64,000 nt of DNA from Bradyrhizobium algeriense (GCF_003062295.1 NZ_PYCN01000017.1:103392-167391), one strand, 5' to 3'. Positions 1 through 9,460 are shown, numbered from the stretch's first letter. The notes: generated from the sequence alone by a model not told the origin. Numbers and translations are program-made.

Positions 1-387
1 CGCGCGTTCAAGGTGGCGGGTCCCACGGCGTTCAAGGAAGCCGGCATCACCCACAAGGACGTCGACCATCTGATGATCTACGACGCCTTTGCGCATCTGC
101 CGCTCTATGGCCTCGGCGATCTCGGCTTCATGCCGCATGAGGAGACCGGCAAGTTCATCGCCGACGGCAACACCCGCCCCGGCGGCAGGCTGCCGCTCAA
201 CACCAATGGCGGCGGATTGAGCTATATGCATTCCGGCATGTACGGCATGTACGCGCTGCAGGAGAGCGTGCGGCAAATGCGTGGCATCGCGCCTGCGCAG
301 GTCAAGGATGCGAAAATCTCGGTCTGCCACGGCGTGGGCGGCATGTTTGCGGCGTCGGGCACGATCATCTTTACGAACGAGAAGTAA
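1..387 (+). CDS. Thiolase-like protein, C-terminal part (5' end outside window)
   Basis: The reading frame is open from base 1 and ends with TAA at 385-387, so only about the last 128 residues are seen. The fragment resembles the C-terminal half of SCP-x / lipid-transfer type thiolases: it has a YDAFAHLPLYGLGDLGF stretch, a PLNTNGGGLSYMHSGMYG glycine-rich segment, and an ending with a CHGVGG motif, the place where thiolases carry their second active-site loop. Such proteins cleave 3-ketoacyl-CoAs or act in degradation of branched or cyclic side chains. The next gene on the same strand, an SDR, lies about 110 bases downstream and could form one beta-oxidation operon with it. The N-terminal catalytic cysteine cannot be checked here. 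Confidence 0.85.
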   Translation, partial: RAFKVAGPTAFKEAGITHKDVDHLMIYDAFAHLPLYGLGDLGFMPHEETGKFIADGNTRPGGRLPLNTNGGGLSYMHSGMYGMYALQESVRQMRGIAPAQVKDAKISVCHGVGGMFAASGTIIFTNEK

Positions 388-395
388 TCACGGCG

Positions 396-473
396 GTCAT
401 TCCGGGGCGATGCGCAGCATCGAACCCGGAATCTCGAGATTCCGGGTTCCCGCTTCGCGGGCCCCGGAATGAC
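396..473. repeat. Palindromic intergenic repeat, family A copy 1
   Basis: The element begins GTCATTCCGGGGCG and ends CCCCGGAATGAC, with an inner palindrome around CCCGGAATCTCGAGATTCCGGG. It sits between two co-directional genes. Related copies lie at 2725-2824 and 7445-7546. Confidence 0.8.
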
Positions 474-496
474 CGACAGCAACAGGAGAATCCCCA

Positions 497-1411
497 ATGA
501 CAAAATCACTGCAAGACAAGGTCATCATCGTCACCGGCGCAGGCCGCGGCATCGGACGCGAGATCGCGCTGCTCTGCGCGGCCGAAGGCGCCAAGGTCGT
601 GGTCAACGATCCCGGCGTTGCCGCCGACGGCGCCGGATCGAGCGCGGCACCCGCCGAGGAGGTGGTCGAGGAGATCAAGAAGCGCGGCGGGACTGCGGTG
701 GCCAACTTCGAGTCGGTGGCGGAGGCGATCCCCGCCAGCAAGATCGTGAAGACGGCGACCGATCATTTCGGTCGGCTCGACGGCGTGGTCAACAACGCCG
801 GCATTCTGCGCGACATGATCTTCCACAAAATGAGCGTGGAGGCGTTCGAGGCCGTCATCAAGGTGCACCTGATGGGCTCGTTCTACGTCTCTCACGCCGC
901 GGCGCGGCTGTACCGCGAACAGGAGAGCGGCTCCTTCGTGCACTTCACCTCGACCTCGGGCCTGATCGGCAATTTCGGCCAGGCCAATTACGCCGCCGCC
1001 AAGCTCGGCATCGTCGGGCTGTCGAAGTCGATCGCGCTCGACATGGGCCGCTTCAACGTGCGCTCGAACTGCGTATCGCCGTTCGCCTGGACCCGCATGA
1101 TCGGCACCATCCCGACCGAGACCGAGGCCGAGAAGGCGCGCGTGGCGAAAATCCAGCAGATGGGGCCGGAGAAGATCGCGCCGATCTGCGCCTATCTGCT
1201 CAGCGACGCCGCCAAGGACGTGACCGGACAGATTTTTGGGGTACGCATGAACGAGATCTTCCTGTTCAGCCAGAATCGTCCGCTGCGCTCGGTGCAGCGG
1301 AGCGAAGGCTGGACGCCACAGACCATCGCCGAGCACGGCATGCCGGCGCTTGCGGGATCGTTCTACAAGCTCGACCGCTCCGCGGACATTTTCCCCTGGG
1401 ATCCGATCTGA
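497..1411 (+). CDS. SDR-family oxidoreductase (3-hydroxyacyl-CoA dehydrogenase type)
   Basis: 304 residues. It is a classical short-chain dehydrogenase: TGAGRGIG cofactor motif at about 14-21, NNAG at about 99-102, a serine-rich TSTSG stretch near 150-155 and YAAAK with catalytic Tyr165 and Lys169. The longer-than-usual loop after the cofactor motif and the C-terminal extension resemble the hydroxyacyl-CoA dehydrogenase domain of peroxisomal multifunctional enzyme 2, so oxidation of a 3-hydroxyacyl-CoA to a 3-ketoacyl-CoA with NAD+ is likely. That fits the thiolase gene just upstream. The start ATG at 497 follows an AGGAGAATCCCC ribosome site. The exact substrate is unknown. Confidence 0.85.
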   Translation: MTKSLQDKVIIVTGAGRGIGREIALLCAAEGAKVVVNDPGVAADGAGSSAAPAEEVVEEIKKRGGTAVANFESVAEAIPASKIVKTATDHFGRLDGVVNNAGILRDMIFHKMSVEAFEAVIKVHLMGSFYVSHAAARLYREQESGSFVHFTSTSGLIGNFGQANYAAAKLGIVGLSKSIALDMGRFNVRSNCVSPFAWTRMIGTIPTETEAEKARVAKIQQMGPEKIAPICAYLLSDAAKDVTGQIFGVRMNEIFLFSQNRPLRSVQRSEGWTPQTIAEHGMPALAGSFYKLDRSADIFPWDPI

Positions 1412-1426
1412 CGGCTTTATGAAAAC

Positions 1427-1455
1427 GGTCGTCCCGGCTGGTTGCTGGGACGACT
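1427..1455. other. Short hairpin in intergenic region
   Basis: GTCGTCCC and GGGACGAC form an 8-base stem around an 11-base loop shortly after the SDR stop codon. The arms match the ends of repeat family B, so this may be a minimal copy. No T-run follows, so a terminator role is uncertain. Confidence 0.4.
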
Positions 1456-1542
1456 ATCTTCGATTGCTCAGCGCACCCCGCCCGCTTTATGCCGAATTGC
1501 GGGCCGATGTTTTCCTCCCAACAAAAAGCACGGGAGGAAATC

Positions 1543-2712
1543 ATGACAACCTCGCTGACCTTTCCCGATCCCCAACGTGATAAAGGCGGCGGTTTCGACC
1601 GCCGCAAGATACTGACAGGCGCCGCGGCGCTTGCCGCCTCCGCCGTCACGATGAAGACGGCTTCTGCCGCCTCCGTCGCGCCGCTCGGCCAGACCGGCGC
1701 GCCAACAACGGCATCGCCGCCCCTGCCGCTCGGCCCGCTTCCCGGTGCCCGCTATCCGGACTCTCGCCTGGAGTCGATGAAGAAGCCGAAGGTTTCGTTC
1801 GGGCCGACCGGCTTTCCGGCCTTCGCCGGCACCATGGCGGTCGAGCGCGTCGCAACCGGATTCCGCTGGGCCGAAGGCCCGGTCTACTTTCCGGCTGGGC
1901 GATATGTTCTGTTTAGCGACATCCCCAATAACCGCATCATGCGCTTCACGGAGGACGACGGTCACCTCAGCGTCTACCGCCAACCGTCGATGAACTCGAA
2001 CGGCAACACCATCGACCGCGAAGGACGCCTGATCACCTGCGAACACAGCGGTCGACGGGTGACCCGGACCGAACTCGACGGCTCGATCACGATCATCGCC
2101 GACAAGTACAATGGCAAGAAGCTGAACTCGCCAAACGACGCGGTCGTTGCGGCCGACGGTTCGATCTGGTTCTGCGACCCGGCCTACGGGATCGGCGGCT
2201 ATTACGAGGGCATCAAGGCCGACCCCGAGCAGGACAAGAAAAACGTCTACCGGGTGGATCCGAAATCCGGCGACATCAAGATGGTGGTCGATGACTTCGT
2301 GCAGCCGAACGGCCTTTGCTTCTCGCCCGACGAGAAGAAGCTCTATATCTGCGACACCGGTTTCACCGACGGGCCGGACAACCCGTCGCATATCCGCGTG
2401 TTCGACGTAGATCTCGGGGCCGGAAAGCTTTCGAACAGCAAGGTCTTTGCGGACATGCCCAAGCCCAGCATTACCGACGGGCTGCGCTGCGACACCGCCG
2501 GGCGCCTTTGGTGCTCCGTGGGTTGGGGCGATCCGAATGAGGACGGCGTGCGCTGCTACACGCCTGACGGCGATCTGCTTGGCAAGATCCACATCCCGGA
2601 GACCGTCGCCAATTTGTGCTTCGGCGGCCAGCAGCGAAATAGACTTTATATCTGCGGCTCGTCATCGCTGTATGCGGTCTATACCAGTGCGCAGGGTGCG
2701 ATGAAGCCGTGA
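1543..2712 (+). CDS. SMP-30/gluconolactonase family protein with Tat-type signal
   Basis: 389 residues from the ATG at 1543, chosen because GGGAGGAAATC lies directly upstream and because this start gives a clean signal peptide: Arg20-Arg21 followed by a hydrophobic alanine-rich stretch ending near ASA at about residue 44. The mature part is a six-bladed propeller of the SMP-30 / gluconolactonase / LRE type, with RWAEGPVYF near the start (metal-binding Glu), SPNDAVV (Asn), NGLCFSPDEKKLYICDTG and ITDGLRCDTAGRLW (Asp). The family hydrolyses sugar or other lactones using a divalent metal. Twin arginines suggest folded export by Tat to the periplasm. Substrate unknown; the neighbouring genes do not settle it. 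Confidence 0.85.
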   Translation: MTTSLTFPDPQRDKGGGFDRRKILTGAAALAASAVTMKTASAASVAPLGQTGAPTTASPPLPLGPLPGARYPDSRLESMKKPKVSFGPTGFPAFAGTMAVERVATGFRWAEGPVYFPAGRYVLFSDIPNNRIMRFTEDDGHLSVYRQPSMNSNGNTIDREGRLITCEHSGRRVTRTELDGSITIIADKYNGKKLNSPNDAVVAADGSIWFCDPAYGIGGYYEGIKADPEQDKKNVYRVDPKSGDIKMVVDDFVQPNGLCFSPDEKKLYICDTGFTDGPDNPSHIRVFDVDLGAGKLSNSKVFADMPKPSITDGLRCDTAGRLWCSVGWGDPNEDGVRCYTPDGDLLGKIHIPETVANLCFGGQQRNRLYICGSSSLYAVYTSAQGAMKP

Positions 2713-2724
2713 GCCGCAACGGCT

Positions 2725-2824
2725 GTCATTCCGGGGCGACGCGAAGCGTCGAACTATGATGCGCAATTGCGCATCCGAGAATCTCGAGGTTCCGGGGTCG
2801 CGCTCACGCGCGCCCCGGAACGAC
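2725..2824. repeat. Palindromic intergenic repeat, family A copy 2
   Basis: It starts GTCATTCCGGGGCGACGCG and ends CGCCCCGGAACGAC. It lies between the convergent SMP-30 and PEP carboxylase genes and may also serve as a transcription barrier. Confidence 0.75.
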
Positions 2825-2847
2825 GGTACTCAACAATCAAAGTCCCC

Positions 2848-5655
2848 TCACCCGCTATTCCGCAACCCTGCGGAAATGCCGTTGATCGTCAGCTGAATCC
2901 CGCGCAGAACCTGCTCGTCCGGGTTCTGCGCGCGATGCTCCTTCAACAGCTCGACCTGCACATGGTTGAGCGGATCGAGATAGGGGAAGCGGTTGCGGAT
3001 CGATCGTTCCAGCAGCGGGTTGCCTTGCAATAGTCGCTCATGGCCCATGATGTCGAGCAGCGTCTCGATCGAGGAATGCCATTCGCGCCGGATGCGCCCA
3101 AAAATGCTTTCACGCAATTTCACGTCAGGCACCAGTTCGGCATAGCGCGAGGCGATCGCGATCGAGCTTTTGGCCAGCACCATGTCCATGTTCGATAGCA
3201 GCGTGCGGAAGAACGGCCATTCGCGGTAGAGCTCCTGCAGGAACGGCATGCCCTGCTCCGGATGTTCCGCGATCCAGGTCTCGACCGCCGAGCCGAAGCC
3301 GTACCAGCCTGGCAGCATCAGCCGGCATTGCGCCCAGCTGAACACCCAGGGAATGGCGCGAAGGTCCTCGATCTCGCGGGTCTTCTTGCGCGACGCCGGA
3401 CGGCTGCCGATGTTGAGCGTCGAGATTTCGGTGATGACGGTGGAGCCCCAGAAATAATCGGCGAAGCCCTCGGTCTCGTAGACCAGTCCGCGATACGCCT
3501 TGAAGGCCAGCGCGGAAAGTTGCTCCATTGCGATCAGATATTCCTTGCGCGGCGCGCTCTGCCGCGGATGAAGCAGGCTCGCCTCCAGCGTGGCGGCAGC
3601 GAGGATTTCCAGATTGCTGCGGCCGACTTCCGGGTTGGAATATTTGCTCGAGATGATCTCGCCCTGCTCGGTGATGCGGATCTGGCCATTCACCGCGCCG
3701 CCGGGCTGCGCAATGATGGCGTCATAGCTCGGACCACCGCCGCGGCCGACCGAACCGCCGCGGCCATGGAATAGCCGCAACCGCACATGGTGGCGTTCGA
3801 ACACCTCGACCAGTTCGATTTCGGCCTTGTAGAGCTCCCAGCCCGAGGTGACGAAGCCGCCATCCTTGTTGCTGTCGGAATAGCCCAGCATGACTTCCTG
3901 GACGCCGCCGCGGCTGTCCACCAGCCGGCGGTAATCATGCAGCGACAGCATCCGGTCCATGATGCCGGAGGACGCCTGCAAATCCTCGATGGTCTCGAAC
4001 AGCGGCACGATGTTGATGGCGCTGCGGCCGGAGGGATTGATGAGACCGACCTCCTTCAGGAGCACCGCCACCTCCAGCATATCGGACATGCCCTTGCACA
4101 TGGAGATGATGCATTGGTGGATCACATCGGTGCCAAACCTGGCATGCGCTTCGGCAGCCGCGCGGAACACCGCGAGTTCGCCCAGCGTCTCCTCGCTGTA
4201 CTTGACGAACGCCGAACTGAGCGGCCTTGTGCTGCGCAGTTCATTCAGCAGCAGATTGACGCGGGCTTCTTCGTTGAGGTCCAGATAGGACATCCCGTGG
4301 ATCGCCGCGTCGAACAGTTCCGCGACCGTGCGTTCATGCACCGCCGAATTCTGCCGGATGTCGAGCCGGGCGAGATGGAAGCCGAAACAATCCACGGCTC
4401 GGCGCAATGACCGCAGCCGGCCGCGCGCGATCACGCCGGAATTGTTCGCGATCAGAGAACGATCGAGCACGTCGAGATCGGCTTTGAACTCCTTCACGCT
4501 GGCATAAGGCGCGGCCTCGCCGACTGGTCGACGGGTGGTTTCAACCTCCAGCCGCACCGCGGTCGCCGTTAGCCTTGCATAAATGCCGGACACCGCCAGC
4601 CGATAGGGTTCGCCGCTCCGGTGCGGCGAGGTGTCCGGCGAGCGTCCGGCCAGCGCGCGCAATTCGTCGGAGACATCGGCAAGATGCGCCGCCAGCGACA
4701 ATTCCGAGCCGAGGACGTGCAACTCTTCCAGATAGAAGTTCATCACGCGGCTCGACTGCAGCCGCAGCGTGCCGCGCATGACGTCGGCAGTGACAAACGG
4801 ATTACCGTCGCGATCACCGCCGATCCAGCTTCCCATGGTCAGGAACGAGGCCAGTTCGCCCGGCGTGCCGCCTTCCTCCTGATTCAGCCGATCCTCCAGC
4901 GCGCAATGCAGCCGGGGCACCTCATGCAGAAACGTGTAGTCGTAGAATGAGAGACCGTTGGCGACCTCGTCCAGCACGGTCAGCTTGGTCCGCCGCAGGA
5001 GATTGGTCTGCCACAGCGTCAGCACCGCACGGCGCAACTGCTCGGCGCTGGCCTCGATTTCTTCCGGCGTCATCTGGACGCGTTCGCGGCGGTCGAGCAG
5101 AGACGCGATCTCCATCTCGCGGTCGATCGTGCTCTTGCGTCGGACTTCAGTCGGGTGCGCGGTCAGTACCGGGCTGACCTGAGCATCCCTGAAGAAGCGC
5201 CGCAACTCCGCTGCGCTGAAGCCGGCCGTCTTGGCATGTAACAACGTCTGCGTCAGCAGGCTCGGGCGCGGCCCGCCGGGGCCGCGGCCGCGCATCTGGC
5301 GGATGTTGTTCTGATCTTCGGCGATGTTGGCGAGGTGCGAGAAATAGCTGAAGGCGCGGACGATCTGCACGGTATCGGCGGTCGACATGCCGTCGAGGAT
5401 GGTCTCGAGTTCCCGCCGCGCCAGCTTGTCCTCGTCGCGATGGAACCGGATCGAGGTCTGCCGGATGCGTTCAACCAGGTCGAACACGTCGGCGCCCTCC
5501 TGGTCGCGCACGGTATCGCCGAGAATACGGCCCAACAGGCGGATATCGGTCCGCAGCCGTGCGTCTTCCTCCAGCGCCAGCGCGTCATCGCTGCGATTCG
5601 ACTGGGCCTCGGTCTCGGAAGGCACGGTCTGGGAGGACACTATCTGGGAAGACAT
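2848..5655 (-). CDS. ppc: Phosphoenolpyruvate carboxylase
   Basis: 935 residues, the usual length for bacterial PEP carboxylase. The enzyme carboxylates PEP with bicarbonate to oxaloacetate and refills the TCA cycle. Signature elements are all present: LTAHPTEV with the catalytic His at residue 167, GGDRDGNPFVT, the GYSDSNKDGG loop, the FHGRGGSVGRGGG active-site loop, and a C-terminal LTINGISAGLRNSG in the position of the conserved xNTG end that closes the active site. The start ATG at 5655 is kept; the first 25 residues are polar and unconserved in character. It stands alone between intergenic repeats, so it is probably monocistronic. Confidence 0.97.
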   Translation of the reverse strand: MSSQIVSSQTVPSETEAQSNRSDDALALEEDARLRTDIRLLGRILGDTVRDQEGADVFDLVERIRQTSIRFHRDEDKLARRELETILDGMSTADTVQIVRAFSYFSHLANIAEDQNNIRQMRGRGPGGPRPSLLTQTLLHAKTAGFSAAELRRFFRDAQVSPVLTAHPTEVRRKSTIDREMEIASLLDRRERVQMTPEEIEASAEQLRRAVLTLWQTNLLRRTKLTVLDEVANGLSFYDYTFLHEVPRLHCALEDRLNQEEGGTPGELASFLTMGSWIGGDRDGNPFVTADVMRGTLRLQSSRVMNFYLEELHVLGSELSLAAHLADVSDELRALAGRSPDTSPHRSGEPYRLAVSGIYARLTATAVRLEVETTRRPVGEAAPYASVKEFKADLDVLDRSLIANNSGVIARGRLRSLRRAVDCFGFHLARLDIRQNSAVHERTVAELFDAAIHGMSYLDLNEEARVNLLLNELRSTRPLSSAFVKYSEETLGELAVFRAAAEAHARFGTDVIHQCIISMCKGMSDMLEVAVLLKEVGLINPSGRSAINIVPLFETIEDLQASSGIMDRMLSLHDYRRLVDSRGGVQEVMLGYSDSNKDGGFVTSGWELYKAEIELVEVFERHHVRLRLFHGRGGSVGRGGGPSYDAIIAQPGGAVNGQIRITEQGEIISSKYSNPEVGRSNLEILAAATLEASLLHPRQSAPRKEYLIAMEQLSALAFKAYRGLVYETEGFADYFWGSTVITEISTLNIGSRPASRKKTREIEDLRAIPWVFSWAQCRLMLPGWYGFGSAVETWIAEHPEQGMPFLQELYREWPFFRTLLSNMDMVLAKSSIAIASRYAELVPDVKLRESIFGRIRREWHSSIETLLDIMGHERLLQGNPLLERSIRNRFPYLDPLNHVQVELLKEHRAQNPDEQVLRGIQLTINGISAGLRNSG

Positions 5656-5741
5656 GGCTGGCTACCTCAGAAATTGCCCGGCAATTCCGAGTGTGCAAGT
5701 TTTTTGCCGCAGTGCAAGATAAAGATGGAGACACCACGGCT

Positions 5742-5860
5742 GTCGTCCCCGCGAACGCGGGGACCCATACTCCGTGTCGTCTCTTTAGGGCACGCTGGGA
5801 GAGACCTTTTTGCAAGCCCCGCAGCCGGTGGCTATGGGTCCCCGCGTTCGCGGGGACGAC
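5742..5860. repeat. Palindromic intergenic repeat, family B copy 1
   Basis: Arms GTCGTCCCCGCGAACGCGGGG and its complement enclose about 75 bases, with inner CCATA / TATGG boundaries. It lies upstream of ppc and downstream of the acyl-CoA synthetase gene. Other copies lie at 9350-9460 and 16790-16825. Confidence 0.8.
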
Positions 5861-5865
5861 AGAAA

Positions 5866-7404
5866 TCAAATCCTCCGCCCTGCCCGCTCCCAATAGGGAT
5901 CGCGCAGGCGGCGCTTGAAGATCTTGCCGGAATCTTCCCGCGGCAGGTTGGACTGGATCTCGATGTGTTTTGGCACCTTGTAGTCGGCCAGCGAAATCTT
6001 GAGCTGCCCGCGGACGGAGGCGATGTCGAGCGTCACCCCCGGCTGCGGCTCCACCACGGCCATCAGCGCCTCGCCGAATTCCGCGTCGGGAATGCCGAAC
6101 ACCGCGCAATCATGCACGCCCGGTATCGCATGCAGCGCGGCCTCGATCTCGGCCGGATAGATGTTGACGCCGCCCGAAATTACCATGTCGCGCTTGCGGT
6201 CGCAGATGAAGACATAGCCGTCGGCGTCGATGTAGCCGACATCGCCCGAGGTGATGAAGCCGTCGCGATCGATCTCGGCGCGCTTTTCCGGCTTGTTGTG
6301 ATAGGTGAAGTCCGGGTTGCCCGCGATGCGCGAATAGATTTCGCCGATCTCGCCCTGTGGCAACTCCCTCCCGTCGTCGCCGATGAAGCGTAATTCCGCG
6401 CCGGGCGAAATCTTGCCGACGGTGCCGGGCTTCCTCAGCGCGTCCTCCGAAGTGGCAAAGGTGACGGCGCCCGACTCGGTCGAGCCGTAGAATTCGTAGA
6501 TGATCGGCCCCCACCATTCGATCATCGCGCGCTTGACGTCGGCCGGACAGGGCGCGGCGGCATGAATGATGTGGCGCAGCGACGACATGTCGTATTTCCT
6601 GCGGACCTCCTCCGGCAGCTTCATCAGGCGGATGAACATGGTCGGCACCATGAAGATGGTGTCGATCTTCTCGGTCTCGACCACCCGCAAAAATTCTTCC
6701 GCATCGAAGCGCGGCATGATCGCCAGTGCGCCGCCGAGTCGGCCGGCGCGCAGGCCGAACGAGTTCGGCGCGGAATGATACAACGGCCCCGGAAGCAGCG
6801 CGCGGGCCCCCGGCTTGAGGCCGTAGATCATCCCGCGCATGGCTTCAGCTTTGGCAGTCTGCTCCGGTGTCGGCGCGAAGCGGCGCACGCCCTTGGGATG
6901 GCCTGTGGTGCCCGAGGTGTAGATCATGTTCTGGGGTTGCGGCACCGCCGGCCCGTCATAGCGCGGGTGCTGCCTCAGCCAGGATTCGAAATCGATCGCG
7001 AAATCGGGCGTGGTGAGGTGATCGGGATTGATCTTGTAGTTGGCGATAATTTCCGGCGGCGTCGGCACGCTGAGCGCGGTGACGCCTTGTGGTATCGCCT
7101 CGCGCAGCTGGTGCAGCATGTCGGCATGTGCGATCAGCACCGAAGTGCCGGAATCCTTCAGCACATAATTGATCTCTTCCGGCTTGAAGTGCCAATTGAC
7201 AGGCACGCCATAGGCGCCGAGCCGCATCGCCGCATAGGCCGCCTCGATGAAGGCGATGTCGTTGCGCATCAGCATGGCGACGCTGTCGCCCTGTTTGACG
7301 CCGAGTTTTTGCAATCCGCCGGCGATGCGGTCGGTGCGATCGGCGACCTCATCGTGGCTGCGCTTGCGCGGGCCGCTGATGATGCCGTGGAAGGGGGATG
7401 ACAT
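5866..7404 (-). CDS. AMP-binding acyl-CoA synthetase
   Basis: 512 residues from ATG 7404, preceded by GGAAAGAGAC; the open frame continues upstream into repeat A, which makes a longer start unlikely. It is an adenylate-forming enzyme: phosphate loop YTSGTTGHPKG, YGSTESG, hinge region SGDVGYIDADGYVFICDR, SGGVNIYPAEIE, and C-terminal LPREDSGKIFKRRL with the catalytic lysine. It activates a carboxylic acid to acyl-CoA with ATP. The downstream-directed crotonase gene (7557-8372, same strand) lies upstream and the two may be cotranscribed. Chain-length or aromatic preference cannot be read from the sequence. Confidence 0.92.
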   Translation of the reverse strand: MSSPFHGIISGPRKRSHDEVADRTDRIAGGLQKLGVKQGDSVAMLMRNDIAFIEAAYAAMRLGAYGVPVNWHFKPEEINYVLKDSGTSVLIAHADMLHQLREAIPQGVTALSVPTPPEIIANYKINPDHLTTPDFAIDFESWLRQHPRYDGPAVPQPQNMIYTSGTTGHPKGVRRFAPTPEQTAKAEAMRGMIYGLKPGARALLPGPLYHSAPNSFGLRAGRLGGALAIMPRFDAEEFLRVVETEKIDTIFMVPTMFIRLMKLPEEVRRKYDMSSLRHIIHAAAPCPADVKRAMIEWWGPIIYEFYGSTESGAVTFATSEDALRKPGTVGKISPGAELRFIGDDGRELPQGEIGEIYSRIAGNPDFTYHNKPEKRAEIDRDGFITSGDVGYIDADGYVFICDRKRDMVISGGVNIYPAEIEAALHAIPGVHDCAVFGIPDAEFGEALMAVVEPQPGVTLDIASVRGQLKISLADYKVPKHIEIQSNLPREDSGKIFKRRLRDPYWERAGRRI

Positions 7405-7444
7405 TGTCTCTTTCCGATCTGTTGCCGGGTTTGAAAGCCGTGCA

Positions 7445-7546
7445 GTCATTCCGGGGCGATGCGCAGCATCGAACCCGGAATCTCGAGATTCCCCGGTGTG
7501 CAATTGCACACCTGAGGTCTGGTCCTTCGGACCATCCCGGAATGAC
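7445..7546. repeat. Palindromic intergenic repeat, family A copy 3
   Basis: It runs from GTCATTCCGGGGCGATGCG to ATCCCGGAATGAC, with an extra inner palindrome GTGTGCAATTGCACAC and a second inner hairpin GGTCCTTCGGACC. It sits between the crotonase and acyl-CoA synthetase genes on the minus strand. Confidence 0.8.
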
Positions 7547-7556
7547 GGCAAGAAAC

Positions 7557-8372
7557 TTACCCCGCGTCCGCGAACCGCGGCGCGCGTTTTTCCATATTGG
7601 CGCGCACCGCCTCGGTCTGGTTGGGGCTGCCGAGCAGCTTCTGCTGTTCGACGGATTCAGCCATTAGCGCCGGAGCCGGGTCGACGGACAGTTTGTTCAG
7701 CATGCGCTTGGCGGCGCGGATCGCATCGGGACTCTTGCCGGCGATTTCGCGCGCGACCTCGAAGGCCACAGCAAGCGGATCGTCGCAGATCCGCGTCGCG
7801 AGGCCGTAACTCATGGCTTCCTGGGCGGAGAAGATGCGCCCGGTATAGGTCAGATCGCGCAGGATGTCGTCACGGACCAGGCTCGCGAGGATCGGCGTGC
7901 CGGCCATGTCGGGCACCAGCCCCCATTTGATTTCCATGATCGACATCCGCGCGTCCGGCGTGAGGAAGCGCATGTCGGCACCGAGCGCGAGCTGGAAACC
8001 GCCGCCGAACGCCACACCCTGGATCGCGGCAATCACAGGTACCGGAAGCTGACGCCAGCCCCACACCGCAGCTTGCGGAAAGTTCGCCACTCCATGCGTG
8101 CGTGCAGTGAGGTCACGTTTCTCGCCACCGGCGATCCCATTACCGCCGTTCTCCTTCATCGCGGCGAAACGTCCCATATCGAGACCGGCGCAGAACGCCC
8201 GCCCCTCCCCGGACAATACTACCACCCTAACCGCCTTTTCATGGGCAAGCCGTTCGGTCGCAGCCACCAGCGCCTCGAACATCGCGGCGTCGAGCGCGTT
8301 CATCTTGTCGGCCCGCACCAGCCGGACGTCAGCGATGCCGTCCGAAATCGAGATCGAAACGCGTTGCTCCAT
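7557..8372 (-). CDS. Crotonase/enoyl-CoA hydratase family protein
   Basis: 271 residues from ATG 8372, which has GGAGGAGAATT just upstream. Crotonase fold: GRAFCAGLDMG forms one half of the oxyanion hole and GVAFGGGFQLALGAD the other. The first acidic position is kept (MEIKWGLVPD), while the residue equivalent to the second catalytic Glu of rat enoyl-CoA hydratase appears to be Asp (ILRDLTYTG). The hydratase reaction is therefore plausible but isomerase or other crotonase chemistry is possible. It is divergent from the SDR at 8474 and shares an upstream region of about 100 bases with it. Confidence 0.88.
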   Translation of the reverse strand: MEQRVSISISDGIADVRLVRADKMNALDAAMFEALVAATERLAHEKAVRVVVLSGEGRAFCAGLDMGRFAAMKENGGNGIAGGEKRDLTARTHGVANFPQAAVWGWRQLPVPVIAAIQGVAFGGGFQLALGADMRFLTPDARMSIMEIKWGLVPDMAGTPILASLVRDDILRDLTYTGRIFSAQEAMSYGLATRICDDPLAVAFEVAREIAGKSPDAIRAAKRMLNKLSVDPAPALMAESVEQQKLLGSPNQTEAVRANMEKRAPRFADAG

Positions 8373-8473
8373 GATAATTCTCCTCCACACTTCCTTCTTG
8401 GCGCTTTACAGAACGGCTGTTGCCGGTTTTAGTCAATCGACCAATTAACAGACAATTCCCGTGGGTGGAAACG

Positions 8474-9346
8474 ATGTTCAACGATCAGCTTCTCGCCGGG
8501 CGGCGCATTCTCGTGACCGGAGGCGGCACCGGCCTCGGCAAGTCCATGGCCGCGCGGTTTCTCCAACTGGGAGCCGAGGTCCACATCTGCGGCCGCCGCA
8601 AGATCGTGTGCGACGAGACCGCGACCGAATTGATGGATCTTCATGGCGGGCGCGTGGTCAGCCACGGCGTCGACATCCGCAATGCGCTTGCCGTCGACGA
8701 AATGATCGAACAGATCTGGACCGAAGGTCCCCTCACCGATCTCATCAATAACGCCGCCGGCAATTTCATCTCGCGCTCGGAAGAACTCTCGCCGCGCGGT
8801 TTTGATGCCGTCGCCAACATCGTGATGCACGGCACCTTCTACGTGACGCATGCGGTCGGCCGGCGCTGGATCGCCGCCAAGCTGCCCGGCAACGTGGTGT
8901 CGATCACCGTGACCTGGGTGCGCAACGGCTCGCCCTATGTGGTGCCGTCGGCGATGAGCAAGTCGGCGATCCATGCCATGACGATGTCGCTGGCGGTCGA
9001 ATGGGGCAAGCACGGCATCCGCCTCAACACCATTGCGCCGGGCGAAATCCCGACCGAGGGCATGAGCAAGCGCATCAAGCCCGGCGACGAGGCTGGCGCG
9101 CGCACCCGGGCGCAGAACCCGATGGGCCGGGTCGGCACCATGGAGGAATTGCAGAATCTTGCGGTGTTCCTGATCTCCGGCGGCTGCGACTGGATTAACG
9201 GCGAGACCATCGCCATGGACGGCGCGCAGGCGCTTGCGATGGGCGGCAATTTCTATCAGTTGCGCGATTGGAGCGACGACGACTGGAACAAGGCGCGCGA
9301 CTCGATCAAGGCGCAGAACGAAAAGGACCGCGCCGCGCGGGGCTAG
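8474..9346 (+). CDS. SDR-family oxidoreductase, 2,4-dienoyl-CoA-reductase-like
   Basis: 290 residues from ATG 8474. TGGGTGLG at about 14-21 binds the cofactor and NNAAGNF follows the fourth strand. The form NNAAGNF and the later TVTWVRNGSPYVVPSAMSKSA are closer to 2,4-dienoyl-CoA reductases than to classical YxxxK SDRs: no tyrosine stands four residues before SK in the usual way, although a Tyr (SPYVVPSAMSK) lies slightly earlier. It probably reduces or oxidises an acyl-CoA intermediate. The ribosome site is weak (GTGGAAACG). The acyl-CoA synthetase at 9532 follows on the same strand across repeat B. Confidence 0.82.
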   Translation: MFNDQLLAGRRILVTGGGTGLGKSMAARFLQLGAEVHICGRRKIVCDETATELMDLHGGRVVSHGVDIRNALAVDEMIEQIWTEGPLTDLINNAAGNFISRSEELSPRGFDAVANIVMHGTFYVTHAVGRRWIAAKLPGNVVSITVTWVRNGSPYVVPSAMSKSAIHAMTMSLAVEWGKHGIRLNTIAPGEIPTEGMSKRIKPGDEAGARTRAQNPMGRVGTMEELQNLAVFLISGGCDWINGETIAMDGAQALAMGGNFYQLRDWSDDDWNKARDSIKAQNEKDRAARG

Positions 9347-9349
9347 GTT

Positions 9350-9460
9350 GTCGTCCCTGCGAACGCAGGACCCATAACCGTTCGTTTTGCGAAGGCGACT
9401 GACCGCATCGCCTTTATCGATAAGCCGCGGCGTATGGGTCCCTGCGTTCGCAGGGACGAC
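9350..9460. repeat. Palindromic intergenic repeat, family B copy 2
   Basis: Arms GTCGTCCCTGCGAACGCAGGG and complement. It begins 3 bases after the SDR stop codon at 9346. Inner sequence ACCCATA / TATGGGT as in copy 1. Confidence 0.8.

Noticed and set aside
1468..2592. 374-codon minus-strand frame over the SMP-30 gene
   Set aside because: Antisense shadow; the plus-strand frame has a Tat-type signal and propeller motifs.
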